Part shown: piece by piece, positions 6,834 through 13,813 of the stretch | Layout: every line of letters begins with the position of its first letter | How positions within the stretch are numbered: position 1 is the first letter of the stretch | NCBI GenBank assembly: GCA_009885665.1 | Contig: VFKI01000038.1 | Span: forward strand, 1 to 15,349 | Source: Gammaproteobacteria bacterium | GTDB lineage: Bacteria > Pseudomonadota > Gammaproteobacteria > DSM-16500 | Length of the DNA stretch: 15,349 bases | Direction: 5' to 3' | Program-made: the position numbers and the translations under genes | The notes under the pieces: model-generated | Databases searched by the model: none | What the model was told of the DNA's origin: nothing | Seen by the model: only the letters and a program-made list of their open reading frames with translations

Positions 6834-9383
6834 ATGCATGAAGAAAATAAAGGACAAGAGAATCCACCAACAGCTAGCCCCTTCCAACTGTTATTAGACA
6901 CATTTAAAGCAAAGGAAGATGGAACGCTGCCCGGCAACGTGCTCGCCCTTGCGCGCATTTACCAAGCGATTGGTCATAGTGGAACGCTGACAATATGCAA
7001 TGAACCGCCGCTACAAAAATATAAACTAGGCGAGTACCTCATGCATGGCGGCAGAATTCGCTTTGATTTACACAACCTAAATGAACAAGAAACCGCGCTA
7101 TTTCGTAATTATATTTTTGCAAGTGCTGAAGGATCCGGGATAGAAGAGCGCGCGACTGCAACACATAGGCCAGCCGCACGAACCATTGGCGGGGGGCCGG
7201 CAGAAGGTAAATCACCCCGCGGAGCAGAAGGGCTGTCAGCTTGCTGGTACCTTCAAAGAAAAATCCTACAGTGCCTCGGCATTAATTTGGAACCGTGGAT
7301 GCATAGCGCAATTAACTTGCCCATTGGCGGAGAGGGAAACACTTTTACCCCTGCTTCGCCAGATATACAGTCGCAAAACTTAGCAGATGATACGCCTGAG
7401 GAAAATAAAGACAATCCAAATGAAGCAGCCCATCTATTGCCCCCAGAAGAAATCACCATCACCGCCAATGGCCAGCACGGCCATCTCTATGTCTATGATA
7501 ATAACGACCGCTTTATCATGGTTGGTATCGAAGCGGCTGCACCACTACTGAGCAACCCCCGCACCGGCGAAGCGCATGGTACAGATGGCAAGTCCGGGGA
7601 GTGGTCGCCATTTATGGCAGAGAAAATTGATAAATTGCATGAGCGGCTTCCCCCTTCAAACATAAATAGTGAAGAGGCTTCACGGGAAAGGCTAGCCGCT
7701 GACAACCTCGGCGACCTCCTCCCGGTGACAAACCCGAAATCCAAGCTCAACTGGGCTAAAGTGGTTGTCGATCAAAATTTTGTAAGAAATCTTTTCCTAC
7801 AACCAGCACAACAGGAAGAAAAAAAAGAAGAAGAAAAAAATAATTCAAACTTCTCAAAGACAATTACTACTTGCGCGGACGACATCGGCCTCATAAAGAA
7901 TATGCTACAAGCACCGCCTCATGGCGCAATACCCTGCAACACCCTTCCTGACCTCATGTCACGACAACAACGCATGGAGAAATACGTTGCGTACAATCAC
8001 ATCGTCACCAAAGACACTCCGCTTCGTTACATCTACGTACCGACCGGCCTTCTCCTCATCTCCTCAATCGGTCTTTTAATCGCTGCACTTTCAACAACTA
8101 CTACTCTTTTAAGTAAAAAAGAAAAAATCTCGCTAGCAGCGCTAATCATCTCGGCAGCCAACGTACTTCTTGCTGCTTATTTTACAACAAAAACGTTTCA
8201 ACAAGAAAAACGCGCCAACAAGCTCAGAAAGGAATACAACACTTCGTTAGAGAATGGTAACAATAATAATTATATAGAATTACCCGTAGAGGAAGCCTCT
8301 CTTCATTTCCTTAAATCAGCAAAGACGCAAGGTATCGGCACAGCTCTACTACTCATCCAACTCATTGCATCAATCGTAAACTACTGTTCCTTACCAAAAG
8401 ATCATCAGCCGAACCCTTCACCCAGCACAACGCCAACCCTTGCGCCCAGCGCTGCGGCACCGACTGGCGCACCAACAGGCGGCGGCGCACCAACAGGCGC
8501 GCCCTCCACCGCAACGCCAACCAAGACACCAACATCCTCACCCACTACCGCAACGCCAACAGACGCGCCCTCCACCAAACCAACATCTAGGCCAACCGAA
8601 CCACCCACGTTTGCACCGCCAGCATTTCAATTCGTCTTAACCAACGCAAACATAGTAGTGGGTCAGCTATATACCTTCACCGGAAATCAATTTTTGCAGA
8701 CCGTGGGAAATCCGCATTTAGTGACGAACGTTGCATGGTCCACCGATCCGAGTGGAACATTTGCCAGCAACAACCCAACCCTCATCCAAGTCAATGGCAA
8801 CACCGCTACTTGCTCGGCAAAATCCACTGCAGACTGTCATACGCTAGGAGCACTGAGCGTTTCCTATAACACCCCGTCAGGTAGTACGACGCCTTACCCT
8901 GTGACCGTGGCTATTGGCGATTTAACGGGTCACAATTACGCAACCGGTCAAGTCGGCAGCTTTGTTGTTGGCGGCTTTCGTGGCGAAGCAATCAATAACC
9001 CAGCAAACAACACCGTTGATGCGGGACGGGTATTATCAGAAAATGATCAACGCAGCCGCGCTATGACGGAATATAGAATTCCAATCGCGGTGGTCCTCGC
9101 CGGCATAGGAACCGGCATAGGATTAGGTTATGTTGGCATAAGGTTAATGAAATCTATGCCCGCAACCGCAACCCGCGAACGGCTTTGTCGAACGCTAGAC
9201 AATCACCTCTGTGAACCCTTGAAAAGAAATATACAATCCATCGGCAGCCGATTCGGACTCTTTGCCCGCGATCCAGCGCAGATTCCGCTTACCAACAAAA
9301 TCCTCAAGCAAGCTACAACAGGAGATCATCCCTATGAAAAAAATACAGCGCATCATCCAGGCAAAAAAATATCGCCTGCTTAG
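6834..9383 (+). CDS. Large multi-span membrane protein with Pro/Thr stalk and Ig-like domain
   Basis: 849 residues, no family recognised as a whole. Residues 1-395 are soluble-looking and hydrophilic, with a Glu/Lys patch (about 324-336). Three hydrophobic segments follow: about 399-424, 432-452 and 501-520. Residues 526-598 are a low-complexity Pro/Thr/Ala stalk with repeated APTGAPT-type units. Residues about 599-700 look like a bacterial Ig-like (BIG-type) fold (VAWSTDPSG, VNGNTATCSA) with two cysteines 9 residues apart. A fourth span lies at about 749-772, followed by a basic tail of 75 residues. The start has AGGA (6821-6824) 9 nt upstream. The stalk plus Ig-like domain is expected outside the cytoplasmic membrane. 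The 3' end overlaps the outer-membrane protein gene by 50 nt, so an envelope-spanning partnership is plausible. Function unknown; a host-interaction or adhesion role is inference. Confidence 0.75.
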   Translation: MHEENKGQENPPTASPFQLLLDTFKAKEDGTLPGNVLALARIYQAIGHSGTLTICNEPPLQKYKLGEYLMHGGRIRFDLHNLNEQETALFRNYIFASAEGSGIEERATATHRPAARTIGGGPAEGKSPRGAEGLSACWYLQRKILQCLGINLEPWMHSAINLPIGGEGNTFTPASPDIQSQNLADDTPEENKDNPNEAAHLLPPEEITITANGQHGHLYVYDNNDRFIMVGIEAAAPLLSNPRTGEAHGTDGKSGEWSPFMAEKIDKLHERLPPSNINSEEASRERLAADNLGDLLPVTNPKSKLNWAKVVVDQNFVRNLFLQPAQQEEKKEEEKNNSNFSKTITTCADDIGLIKNMLQAPPHGAIPCNTLPDLMSRQQRMEKYVAYNHIVTKDTPLRYIYVPTGLLLISSIGLLIAALSTTTTLLSKKEKISLAALIISAANVLLAAYFTTKTFQQEKRANKLRKEYNTSLENGNNNNYIELPVEEASLHFLKSAKTQGIGTALLLIQLIASIVNYCSLPKDHQPNPSPSTTPTLAPSAAAPTGAPTGGGAPTGAPSTATPTKTPTSSPTTATPTDAPSTKPTSRPTEPPTFAPPAFQFVLTNANIVVGQLYTFTGNQFLQTVGNPHLVTNVAWSTDPSGTFASNNPTLIQVNGNTATCSAKSTADCHTLGALSVSYNTPSGSTTPYPVTVAIGDLTGHNYATGQVGSFVVGGFRGEAINNPANNTVDAGRVLSENDQRSRAMTEYRIPIAVVLAGIGTGIGLGYVGIRLMKSMPATATRERLCRTLDNHLCEPLKRNIQSIGSRFGLFARDPAQIPLTNKILKQATTGDHPYEKNTAHHPGKKISPA
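8409..8628 (+). repeat. Pro/Thr-rich low-complexity repeat inside the membrane-protein gene
   Basis: DNA encoding the 73-residue PT stalk is built of degenerate in-frame ACN-CCN-GCN units. Exact internal duplications include GCGCCCTCCACC at 8499-8510 and 8565-8576, and ACCGCAACGCCAAC near 8508 and 8547. Such a tract can change in length by slippage or recombination. Confidence 0.7.
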
Positions 9384-10095
9384 CGCCAGCTTCATCCTGC
9401 TGCTTTTATCCAGTCGCATCAGTGACGCCGCCATAGTAACATCCGGATTTTATGTCGGTGGCGGCATACAACATGTATCAGCAGAATATGGTTTGACGCG
9501 TCATTTCAATGGATCACCGTTGACACCAAGTGACGTGCGCAACACCGACCATTCAAGTCAATGGCAGACACCGCAACTGGCTATCGGCTATCAGCATTTA
9601 TTCGGTCGATTTTATTTAGGCGCAGAAGGCACAAAAAGTTTTTATACCGATCGCTTACACGGCGCGCATACCCAACAAATCTTTCAATCCACTGTGGTGA
9701 CCTACGGTTCTGACGTGCGTTATAGCAATCCATTCGCGCTAGATATGTTGATAGGCTGGGCAATCACCCCATCGGCGGTGATCTATGCGCGCGCTGGATT
9801 AAGCTACACTGCGCTGCGCAGTGACTTTAATTTGACTTACCTTTATATGGGTAAACAATACACGCAAGAAACCGACTCGTTGCGAGGCAATCGGATTGGC
9901 AAGGATTTAGGGGTCGGCGCAATCTACCAATTATCTCCGCACCTTATGCTACAAGCCGATTATAAAATGACGTTCTATGGGCAGATGCATTATAGCGACA
10001 TGCAACCCTCAATAGCTAACGATGCCCCATCACGTAAAACGGTTACATTAAAAACGCAAACCGCCAACGTTAATTTGGTTTATACATTTTCTTGA
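9334..10095 (+). CDS. Outer-membrane beta-barrel protein (OmpA/Opa-like)
   Basis: 253 residues with a signal peptide: a basic N-terminus, a hydrophobic core (LLSASFILLLLSS) and a likely signal peptidase I site after SDA, residue 32. The mature part starts with SGFYVGGGIQH, typical of small eight-stranded barrels. It alternates amphipathic strands (PQLAIGYQHLFGRFYLGAEG, DMLIGWAITPSAVIYARAGL, GVGAIYQLSPHLMLQADYKM) and ends in an aromatic-containing strand, NVNLVYTFS. The ATG at 9334 has AGGAG (9320-9324) 9 nt upstream; an in-frame ATG at 9262 would put 24 non-signal residues ahead of the leader. It overlaps the upstream membrane-protein gene by 50 nt. The family serves as surface antigens, adhesins or structural porins; the specific role is not visible. 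Confidence 0.85.
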   Translation: MKKIQRIIQAKKYRLLSASFILLLLSSRISDAAIVTSGFYVGGGIQHVSAEYGLTRHFNGSPLTPSDVRNTDHSSQWQTPQLAIGYQHLFGRFYLGAEGTKSFYTDRLHGAHTQQIFQSTVVTYGSDVRYSNPFALDMLIGWAITPSAVIYARAGLSYTALRSDFNLTYLYMGKQYTQETDSLRGNRIGKDLGVGAIYQLSPHLMLQADYKMTFYGQMHYSDMQPSIANDAPSRKTVTLKTQTANVNLVYTFS

Positions 10096-10118
10096 TGCCA
10101 CACGTGCAGCGGCGCGTC

Positions 10119-10226
10119 GTAACAGCTCAGGTGGGGTCAGATTTTGCAGAAAACGGCCAGATTTGAGCTAAGGTTTTGTAAAAAATTGCTGAAAAAGCGT
10201 CGCATGCATCACAATATACGAGCATT
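10119..10226 (+). repeat. R1 repeat, 108-bp partial copy (left arm flanking the SDR gene)
   Basis: Aligns without gaps to the reverse complement of 11204-11311: the inner 86 bp differ at 7 positions and the outer 31 bp, which overlap the inner block by 9 bp, differ at 9. It starts with GTAACAGCTCAG, a variant of the R1 end. It lies 23 bp downstream of the outer-membrane protein stop codon. Together with the copy at 11138-11311 it places inverted arms on both sides of the SDR gene. Confidence 0.85.
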
Positions 10227-10276
10227 CTATTGATTATATTCTATATTGTTAATTTAAAAAGCAGCTGTCTGTTCAT

Positions 10277-10295
10277 GCGCGGTATTACGCCGCGC
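10277..10295 (-). terminator. Weak candidate terminator hairpin of the SDR gene
   Basis: GCGCGG (10277-10282) pairs with CCGCGC (10290-10295) around a 7-nt loop, immediately after the SDR stop codon on the minus strand. The T-rich tract on the minus strand comes only about 17 nt later (complement of 10251-10260), so a classic intrinsic terminator is not assured. Confidence 0.3.
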
Positions 10296-11120
10296 TTATT
10301 CCACAAATAAATCCGCAAACAAGGGCACGCCAGGATTGACTGCATATTCAGTAAAATCGATCTTGCCTTGCTGACGCAATACTGTTTCATCAATTAAAAA
10401 TTGCCCCGTTTGCACACGGCTCGGCTGCGTTAAAATGGCGTGCGCCGCATCGGCCATGATTGCGGGCTTACGACTGGCTTGCCATATTTCGGCAGGAAAG
10501 TGCGCAGCAATTGCTGCGGTGGCAATCGTGGTTTTTGGCCATAATGAATTAACGGCAATACCCGCTGCCCGAAATTCTTCAGCCATGCCGAGCGTGCACA
10601 TACTCATGCCGTATTTTGACATGGTATACGCTACATGATTGGCAAACCATTTGGCTGACATATTTAACGGCGGCGAAAGATTTAAGATATGTGGATTGCT
10701 TGATTGCTGCAAAAAAGGTAGACACGCTTGCGAACATAAAAACGTACCACGTACATTGACGCCAAAAATTAAATCAAACCGCTTCATCGGCGTGTCGGGC
10801 GTGGGCGCTAAAAAAATGGCGCTCGCATTATTGATTAAAATATCAATACCCCCCAGCACGTTAGCCGCCTCAGCTACCGCTGCCTGCACACTTTCTTCAT
10901 CACGCACATCGAGCCTAATGGGCAGCGCCACACCGCCCGCCGCTTCAACTTCACGCGCCACGCTATGAATAGTGCCATCTAGCTTCGGGTGCGGCTTATC
11001 ACTTTTGGCGGCAATCACCACGCTAGCGCCATCGCGCGCTGCACGTAATGCTATTTCACGACCTATGCCACGGCTCGCGCCGGTAATGAAAATAACTTTA
11101 TCACGTAATGTTGTTGTCAT
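10296..11120 (-). CDS. Short-chain dehydrogenase/reductase, HSDL2-type
   Basis: 274-residue NAD(P)-dependent SDR. Visible motifs: nucleotide-binding TGASRGIG (13-20), NNAS (97-100), Asn122, Ser149 in LNLSPPLN, and the catalytic YTMSK (Tyr165, Lys169). The segment around SPPLN and MAEEF...NSLWPKT closely resembles the N-terminal SDR domain of hydroxysteroid dehydrogenase-like protein 2. The SCP2 lipid-transfer domain of the eukaryotic protein is absent. A lipid or steroid-like hydroxyl/ketone substrate is inferred. The ATG at 11120 is chosen for AGAGGG (11126-11131), 5 nt upstream. The frame stays open to 11180, but that extension (MAKDGRS...) is translated from R1 repeat DNA. The gene is alone between inverted R1 copies and is transcribed toward the outer-membrane protein gene. 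Confidence 0.92.
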   Translation of the reverse strand: MTTTLRDKVIFITGASRGIGREIALRAARDGASVVIAAKSDKPHPKLDGTIHSVAREVEAAGGVALPIRLDVRDEESVQAAVAEAANVLGGIDILINNASAIFLAPTPDTPMKRFDLIFGVNVRGTFLCSQACLPFLQQSSNPHILNLSPPLNMSAKWFANHVAYTMSKYGMSMCTLGMAEEFRAAGIAVNSLWPKTTIATAAIAAHFPAEIWQASRKPAIMADAAHAILTQPSRVQTGQFLIDETVLRQQGKIDFTEYAVNPGVPLFADLFVE

Positions 11121-11137
11121 CGTTTCCCTCTTCTCCT

Positions 11138-11311
11138 GTAACTGTTCAGGTACCTTAGGCGAACGGCCATCTTTGGCCAATCTTTTACGAAAAATTTCTT
11201 CAAAATGCTCGTATATTGTGATACATGCGCTGCTTTTTCATCAATTTTTCGCAAAACCTTGGCTCAAATCTGGCCGTTTTCTGCAAAATGCAGCCTCAGC
11301 TGAATAGTTAC
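11138..11311. repeat. R1 MITE-like element, apparent full-length copy
   Basis: 174 bp bounded by GTAACTGTTCAG (11138-11149) and CTGAATAGTTAC (11300-11311), inverted repeats matching at 11 of 12 positions. The left 48 bp recur at 6502-6549 and the right 108 bp recur inverted at 10119-10226. It contains the small hairpin GGCCATCTTTGGCC. No transposase gene is inside. It occupies the spacer between the SDR start and the end of the PilX-like gene; the latter's stop codon is inside it. Non-autonomous mobile origin is inferred from the ends and copy structure. Confidence 0.7.
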
Positions 11312-11861
11312 CTTCTCCTTGGCGCCAAGCGATCCGTCCCGCTGCTATCTGATAAATTGTACCTGTACACGCTTCTGCTGTCATGCCAATTGTTGCGACT
11401 GTGGATTGCAAAAACAAAGCCGCACGCTGCGCACTCGGTGCTGCGCGCAACGTCAAACGTAATAATTTTGCAGCTTGCCATTGGCCGTCTGCCGTAAATA
11501 ATTGTAGACATGGATCGAGCGCTAATGTCTCAACGATATAATCATAATGGAGCGTACCCTGATGCGCATGGCACGCTTGTGTCTGCCAAAATGCCGAAGG
11601 TTGCTGTAATAAATCTGTCCATGATATAGGTGAAATTTGACAAGCGACCTCACCTTGCAGCAGCGTTATTTCAGTCTCGCCTAAAGCGGCTTCCACTGCG
11701 ATAAAATCCAGCGTATGCGCTAATACTAAACGACTGGTTTGCAAAGCAGCCGCGCTGTCCGCTAAGGCATAGCAACTGAGTATGGCTAATAATTGCATCA
11801 GCAACAATACACTGACCAAGATAAAGCCTTTATTTTTCTTAAGATTGGCGGCGTGCAACAT
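11241..11861 (-). CDS. PilX-like minor pilin (repeat-altered C-terminus)
   Basis: 206 residues with a type III prepilin-like N-terminus: a short basic leader LKKNKG, cleavage expected after Gly12, then the hydrophobic helix FILVSVLLLMQLLAILSCYAL. Like other PilX proteins it lacks Glu at mature position 5. The body has six cysteines and a PilX-like RAALFLQSTVA segment near residue 150. Minor pilins of this class prime assembly of type IV pili in the inner membrane. The start has AGGT (11870-11873) 8 nt upstream and overlaps the PilW-like gene by 23 nt, so it is probably translationally coupled. The last 20 or so residues (SAEAAFCRKR onwards) are encoded within an R1 repeat, so the native C-terminus has probably been replaced. 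Whether it remains functional is uncertain. Confidence 0.75.
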   Translation of the reverse strand: MLHAANLKKNKGFILVSVLLLMQLLAILSCYALADSAAALQTSRLVLAHTLDFIAVEAALGETEITLLQGEVACQISPISWTDLLQQPSAFWQTQACHAHQGTLHYDYIVETLALDPCLQLFTADGQWQAAKLLRLTLRAAPSAQRAALFLQSTVATIGMTAEACTGTIYQIAAGRIAWRQGEGNYSAEAAFCRKRPDLSQGFAKN

Positions 11862-12375
11862 AAAAATTCACCTGGTTTTCAGCATTTATTAACGTGACGG
11901 CAATACCCCGAACCTTAGATGCGCTCGCTAAATCTACAGATGAAACACGTACTAAATGATCGTTTTGTTGAAGATCATAGCGCAGTTGCAGACGATCCAT
12001 TGGCGTAAGCACTTCATGCGCATCCCCTTGATGATCACGCATATATAAAGCTGCAATCGCCTTACCCTGCGCATCACGTCGCCCCGTTAAACCCACAAAA
12101 AATGTTTGCTGGTTAAGGGTTATGCTGTCGGAATTGTTAATGCTGTCGCGATCAGGCCTGACGTCAATCGCCGTTGCCATACGCAAACAACGCATTAACA
12201 CGGTTGTGGCAATGAAATTACTTTCTTGCTGTAAAAAAACAGCATATCGCAAGCGCGTGGTTTTTTCGGAAATCAAATAGAGTTGCAACACACTGCCCAT
12301 AATGACAAAACTTAAGCTCAACGCAAGCAGTGCTTCTATCAGGCTGACACCAATGATATATTTTGACGTAGGCAT
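11839..12375 (-). CDS. PilW-like minor pilin
   Basis: 178 residues. The N-terminus MPTSKYIIG|VSLIEALLALSLS is a classic type III signal: cleavage after Gly9, Glu at mature position 5, then a hydrophobic helix. The C-terminal part is a beta-rich globular domain with MDRLQLRYDL and RGIAVTLINA segments, as in PilW proteins. It is shorter than the usual PilW (about 250-350 residues). The ATG at 12375 has AGGAG (12383-12387) 7 nt upstream; the frame is open to 12426 but the added residues are polar and have no leader function. It overlaps the PilV-like gene by 37 nt and the PilX-like gene by 23 nt. Role: minor pilin of a type IV pilus, probably in the priming complex. Confidence 0.8.
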   Translation of the reverse strand: MPTSKYIIGVSLIEALLALSLSFVIMGSVLQLYLISEKTTRLRYAVFLQQESNFIATTVLMRCLRMATAIDVRPDRDSINNSDSITLNQQTFFVGLTGRRDAQGKAIAALYMRDHQGDAHEVLTPMDRLQLRYDLQQNDHLVRVSSVDLASASKVRGIAVTLINAENQVNFYVARRQS

Positions 12376-12707
12376 CCGCTGACTCCTACTTTCGTTTGCT
12401 GGCAATGATGCGCGATGGCGCCCCAATAAATATTAACGACATAATCTGGATATTGGCCACTGACCGTGCCATAACCTTGCGGCAATACGCTGGCAAGTTC
12501 CATTTGCCATGCACGAATCATCGCAGCACGCCCTTGTAATATTTTTAATGCGCGCAGCTGTTCGCTGATAGAGGTGAGCTCATGTGTTGCGGTGCTGATA
12601 TAAAGCGCCGTGCGTAAATTGCGCACGGCATGCAATTGCAATGCATCAATGCCAAGTAATAAAATGGCAAGCAACAGCAAACTAACAAGTACTTCGCTGA
12701 GGGTCAT
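12339..12707 (-). CDS. PilV-like minor pilin lacking a leader peptide
   Basis: 122 residues beginning MTLSEVLVSLLLLAILLLGI, which is the PilV mature N-terminus (normally FTLIEVLVA...) with Glu at position 5. No processed leader precedes it: the codon before the ATG encodes Leu rather than the Gly required by prepilin peptidase, and the upstream bases read KKRRCL. GGAGG (12714-12718) lies 6 nt before the ATG and supports this start. The C-terminal region carries three cysteines (HHCQQ, SGCLRQN). It follows serC by 17 nt and overlaps the PilW-like gene by 37 nt. Identity as a PilV/GspI-type minor pilin is likely from the helix and gene order; how it would be matured is unclear. Confidence 0.72.
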   Translation of the reverse strand: MTLSEVLVSLLLLAILLLGIDALQLHAVRNLRTALYISTATHELTSISEQLRALKILQGRAAMIRAWQMELASVLPQGYGTVSGQYPDYVVNIYWGAIAHHCQQTKVGVSGCLRQNISLVSA

Positions 12708-12724
12708 AAGACACCTCCGTTTTT

Positions 12725-13813
12725 TTAGCCGTACTTTAGCGCAAATGCTTGCATAAAAGTCACCAAGGCATCCACGCCCGCCTCTGGCATCGCATTATAC
12801 ATGCTCGCCCGTATACCACCCGCCAATTTGTGCCCTTTCAAATTCGTCAACCCCGCCGCAGCTGCTTCTATTAAAAACGTTTCTGTCAGCGCTTCATTCA
12901 CTAAATTAAAGGGGATATTGATGCACGAACGATAGGTGGGATGCACCGTATTGCGATAAAAGTCAGCGTTGCTATCGATATAAGAATATAACTTTGTGGA
13001 TTTACGTTGCGTACGCTTGGCAAACTCTGCCAGGCCACCTTCGCGCTTTACCCACTTGGCAACCAAGCCCATCATATACCAAGCATAAGTCGGCGGTGTA
13101 TTATAAAAAGAATGATTTTCTGCCTCCACTTTATAAGAAAAAAGTGTCGGTGTAAATGGTAACGGATCACGAATTAAATCTTCGCGCACAATCACTAATG
13201 TGATACCCGCTTGACCCAAGTTTTTTTGCGCACCGGCATAAATAATACCAAAACGGCTGACATCTAATGGTGCTGATAAAATCGACGAGGTCATATCCAC
13301 CACCAAAGGCACATCCCCCGTCGTCGGAATATATGGAAACGCGATTCCCTCAATGGTTTCATTTGCCGTGTAATGCACATACGCAGCCTTAGGATTCAAA
13401 GACCATTCAGCTTGCGGTGGAATAGCGGCCCAACCATCGCGCGTCACCCGTTGACTGGCAATATTCACATCACCATAACGCCGAGCCTCGCCAATCGCTT
13501 TTTTTGACCAAATACCCGTATCGATATAATCTGCGGCGGAATTGTTCGCCAATAAATTTAATGGCACCATAGCAAACTGCGTCGACGCCCCGCCCGCCAA
13601 AAATAATAATTTATAATGCGCCGGCACGGCAAGAATGTCACGTAAATCACTTTCCGTTTCTGCCGCCACGCGTTGAAATGCTTCGCCACGATGCCCTAAT
13701 TCCATGACCGACATGCCAGTGCCCTGCCAATCCAACATTTCTTGTTGCGCCTGCAGTAAGACTGCTTCGGGTAACATTGCCGGACCTGGACTAAAATTAA
13801 AAACTCTATGCAT
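12725..13813 (-). CDS. serC: Phosphoserine aminotransferase
   Basis: PLP-dependent class V aminotransferase converting 3-phosphohydroxypyruvate and glutamate to 3-phosphoserine; it also serves pyridoxal phosphate synthesis. 362 residues, the same length as E. coli SerC. Visible: N-terminal FNFSPGPAMLP, cofactor-phosphate loop GGAST (74-78), Trp102, Asp173 in VVDMTSS and the Schiff-base Lys197 in YAGAQKNLG. The ATG at 13813 lies inside the end of fumC (8-nt overlap); the ribosome site GGTGGTG is weak, so translational coupling to fumC is likely. The gene is complete, with no missing catalytic residue. serA and serB are not in the window. Confidence 0.97.
   Translation of the reverse strand: MHRVFNFSPGPAMLPEAVLLQAQQEMLDWQGTGMSVMELGHRGEAFQRVAAETESDLRDILAVPAHYKLLFLAGGASTQFAMVPLNLLANNSAADYIDTGIWSKKAIGEARRYGDVNIASQRVTRDGWAAIPPQAEWSLNPKAAYVHYTANETIEGIAFPYIPTTGDVPLVVDMTSSILSAPLDVSRFGIIYAGAQKNLGQAGITLVIVREDLIRDPLPFTPTLFSYKVEAENHSFYNTPPTYAWYMMGLVAKWVKREGGLAEFAKRTQRKSTKLYSYIDSNADFYRNTVHPTYRSCINIPFNLVNEALTETFLIEAAAAGLTNLKGHKLAGGIRASMYNAMPEAGVDALVTFMQAFALKYG

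Noticed and set aside
6338..6870. Minus-strand open frames in the 6.3-6.9 kb spacer (68 and 124 residues)
   Set aside because: They run through R1 and R2 repeats, lack ribosome sites and show no coherent protein features.
8405..8608. Gly/Val-rich minus-strand frame opposite the PT stalk
   Set aside because: It is the antisense shadow of the Pro/Thr codon repeat.
8409..8628. CRISPR-like repetition
   Set aside because: The repeats are short, degenerate, in codon phase and lack regular spacers; they encode a protein stalk.
11121..11180. N-terminal extension of the SDR (MAKDGRS...)
   Set aside because: It is translated from R1 repeat DNA, and the same peptide start appears at the unrelated copy near 6544; the SDR fold begins at MTTTLRDKVIF with a good ribosome site.
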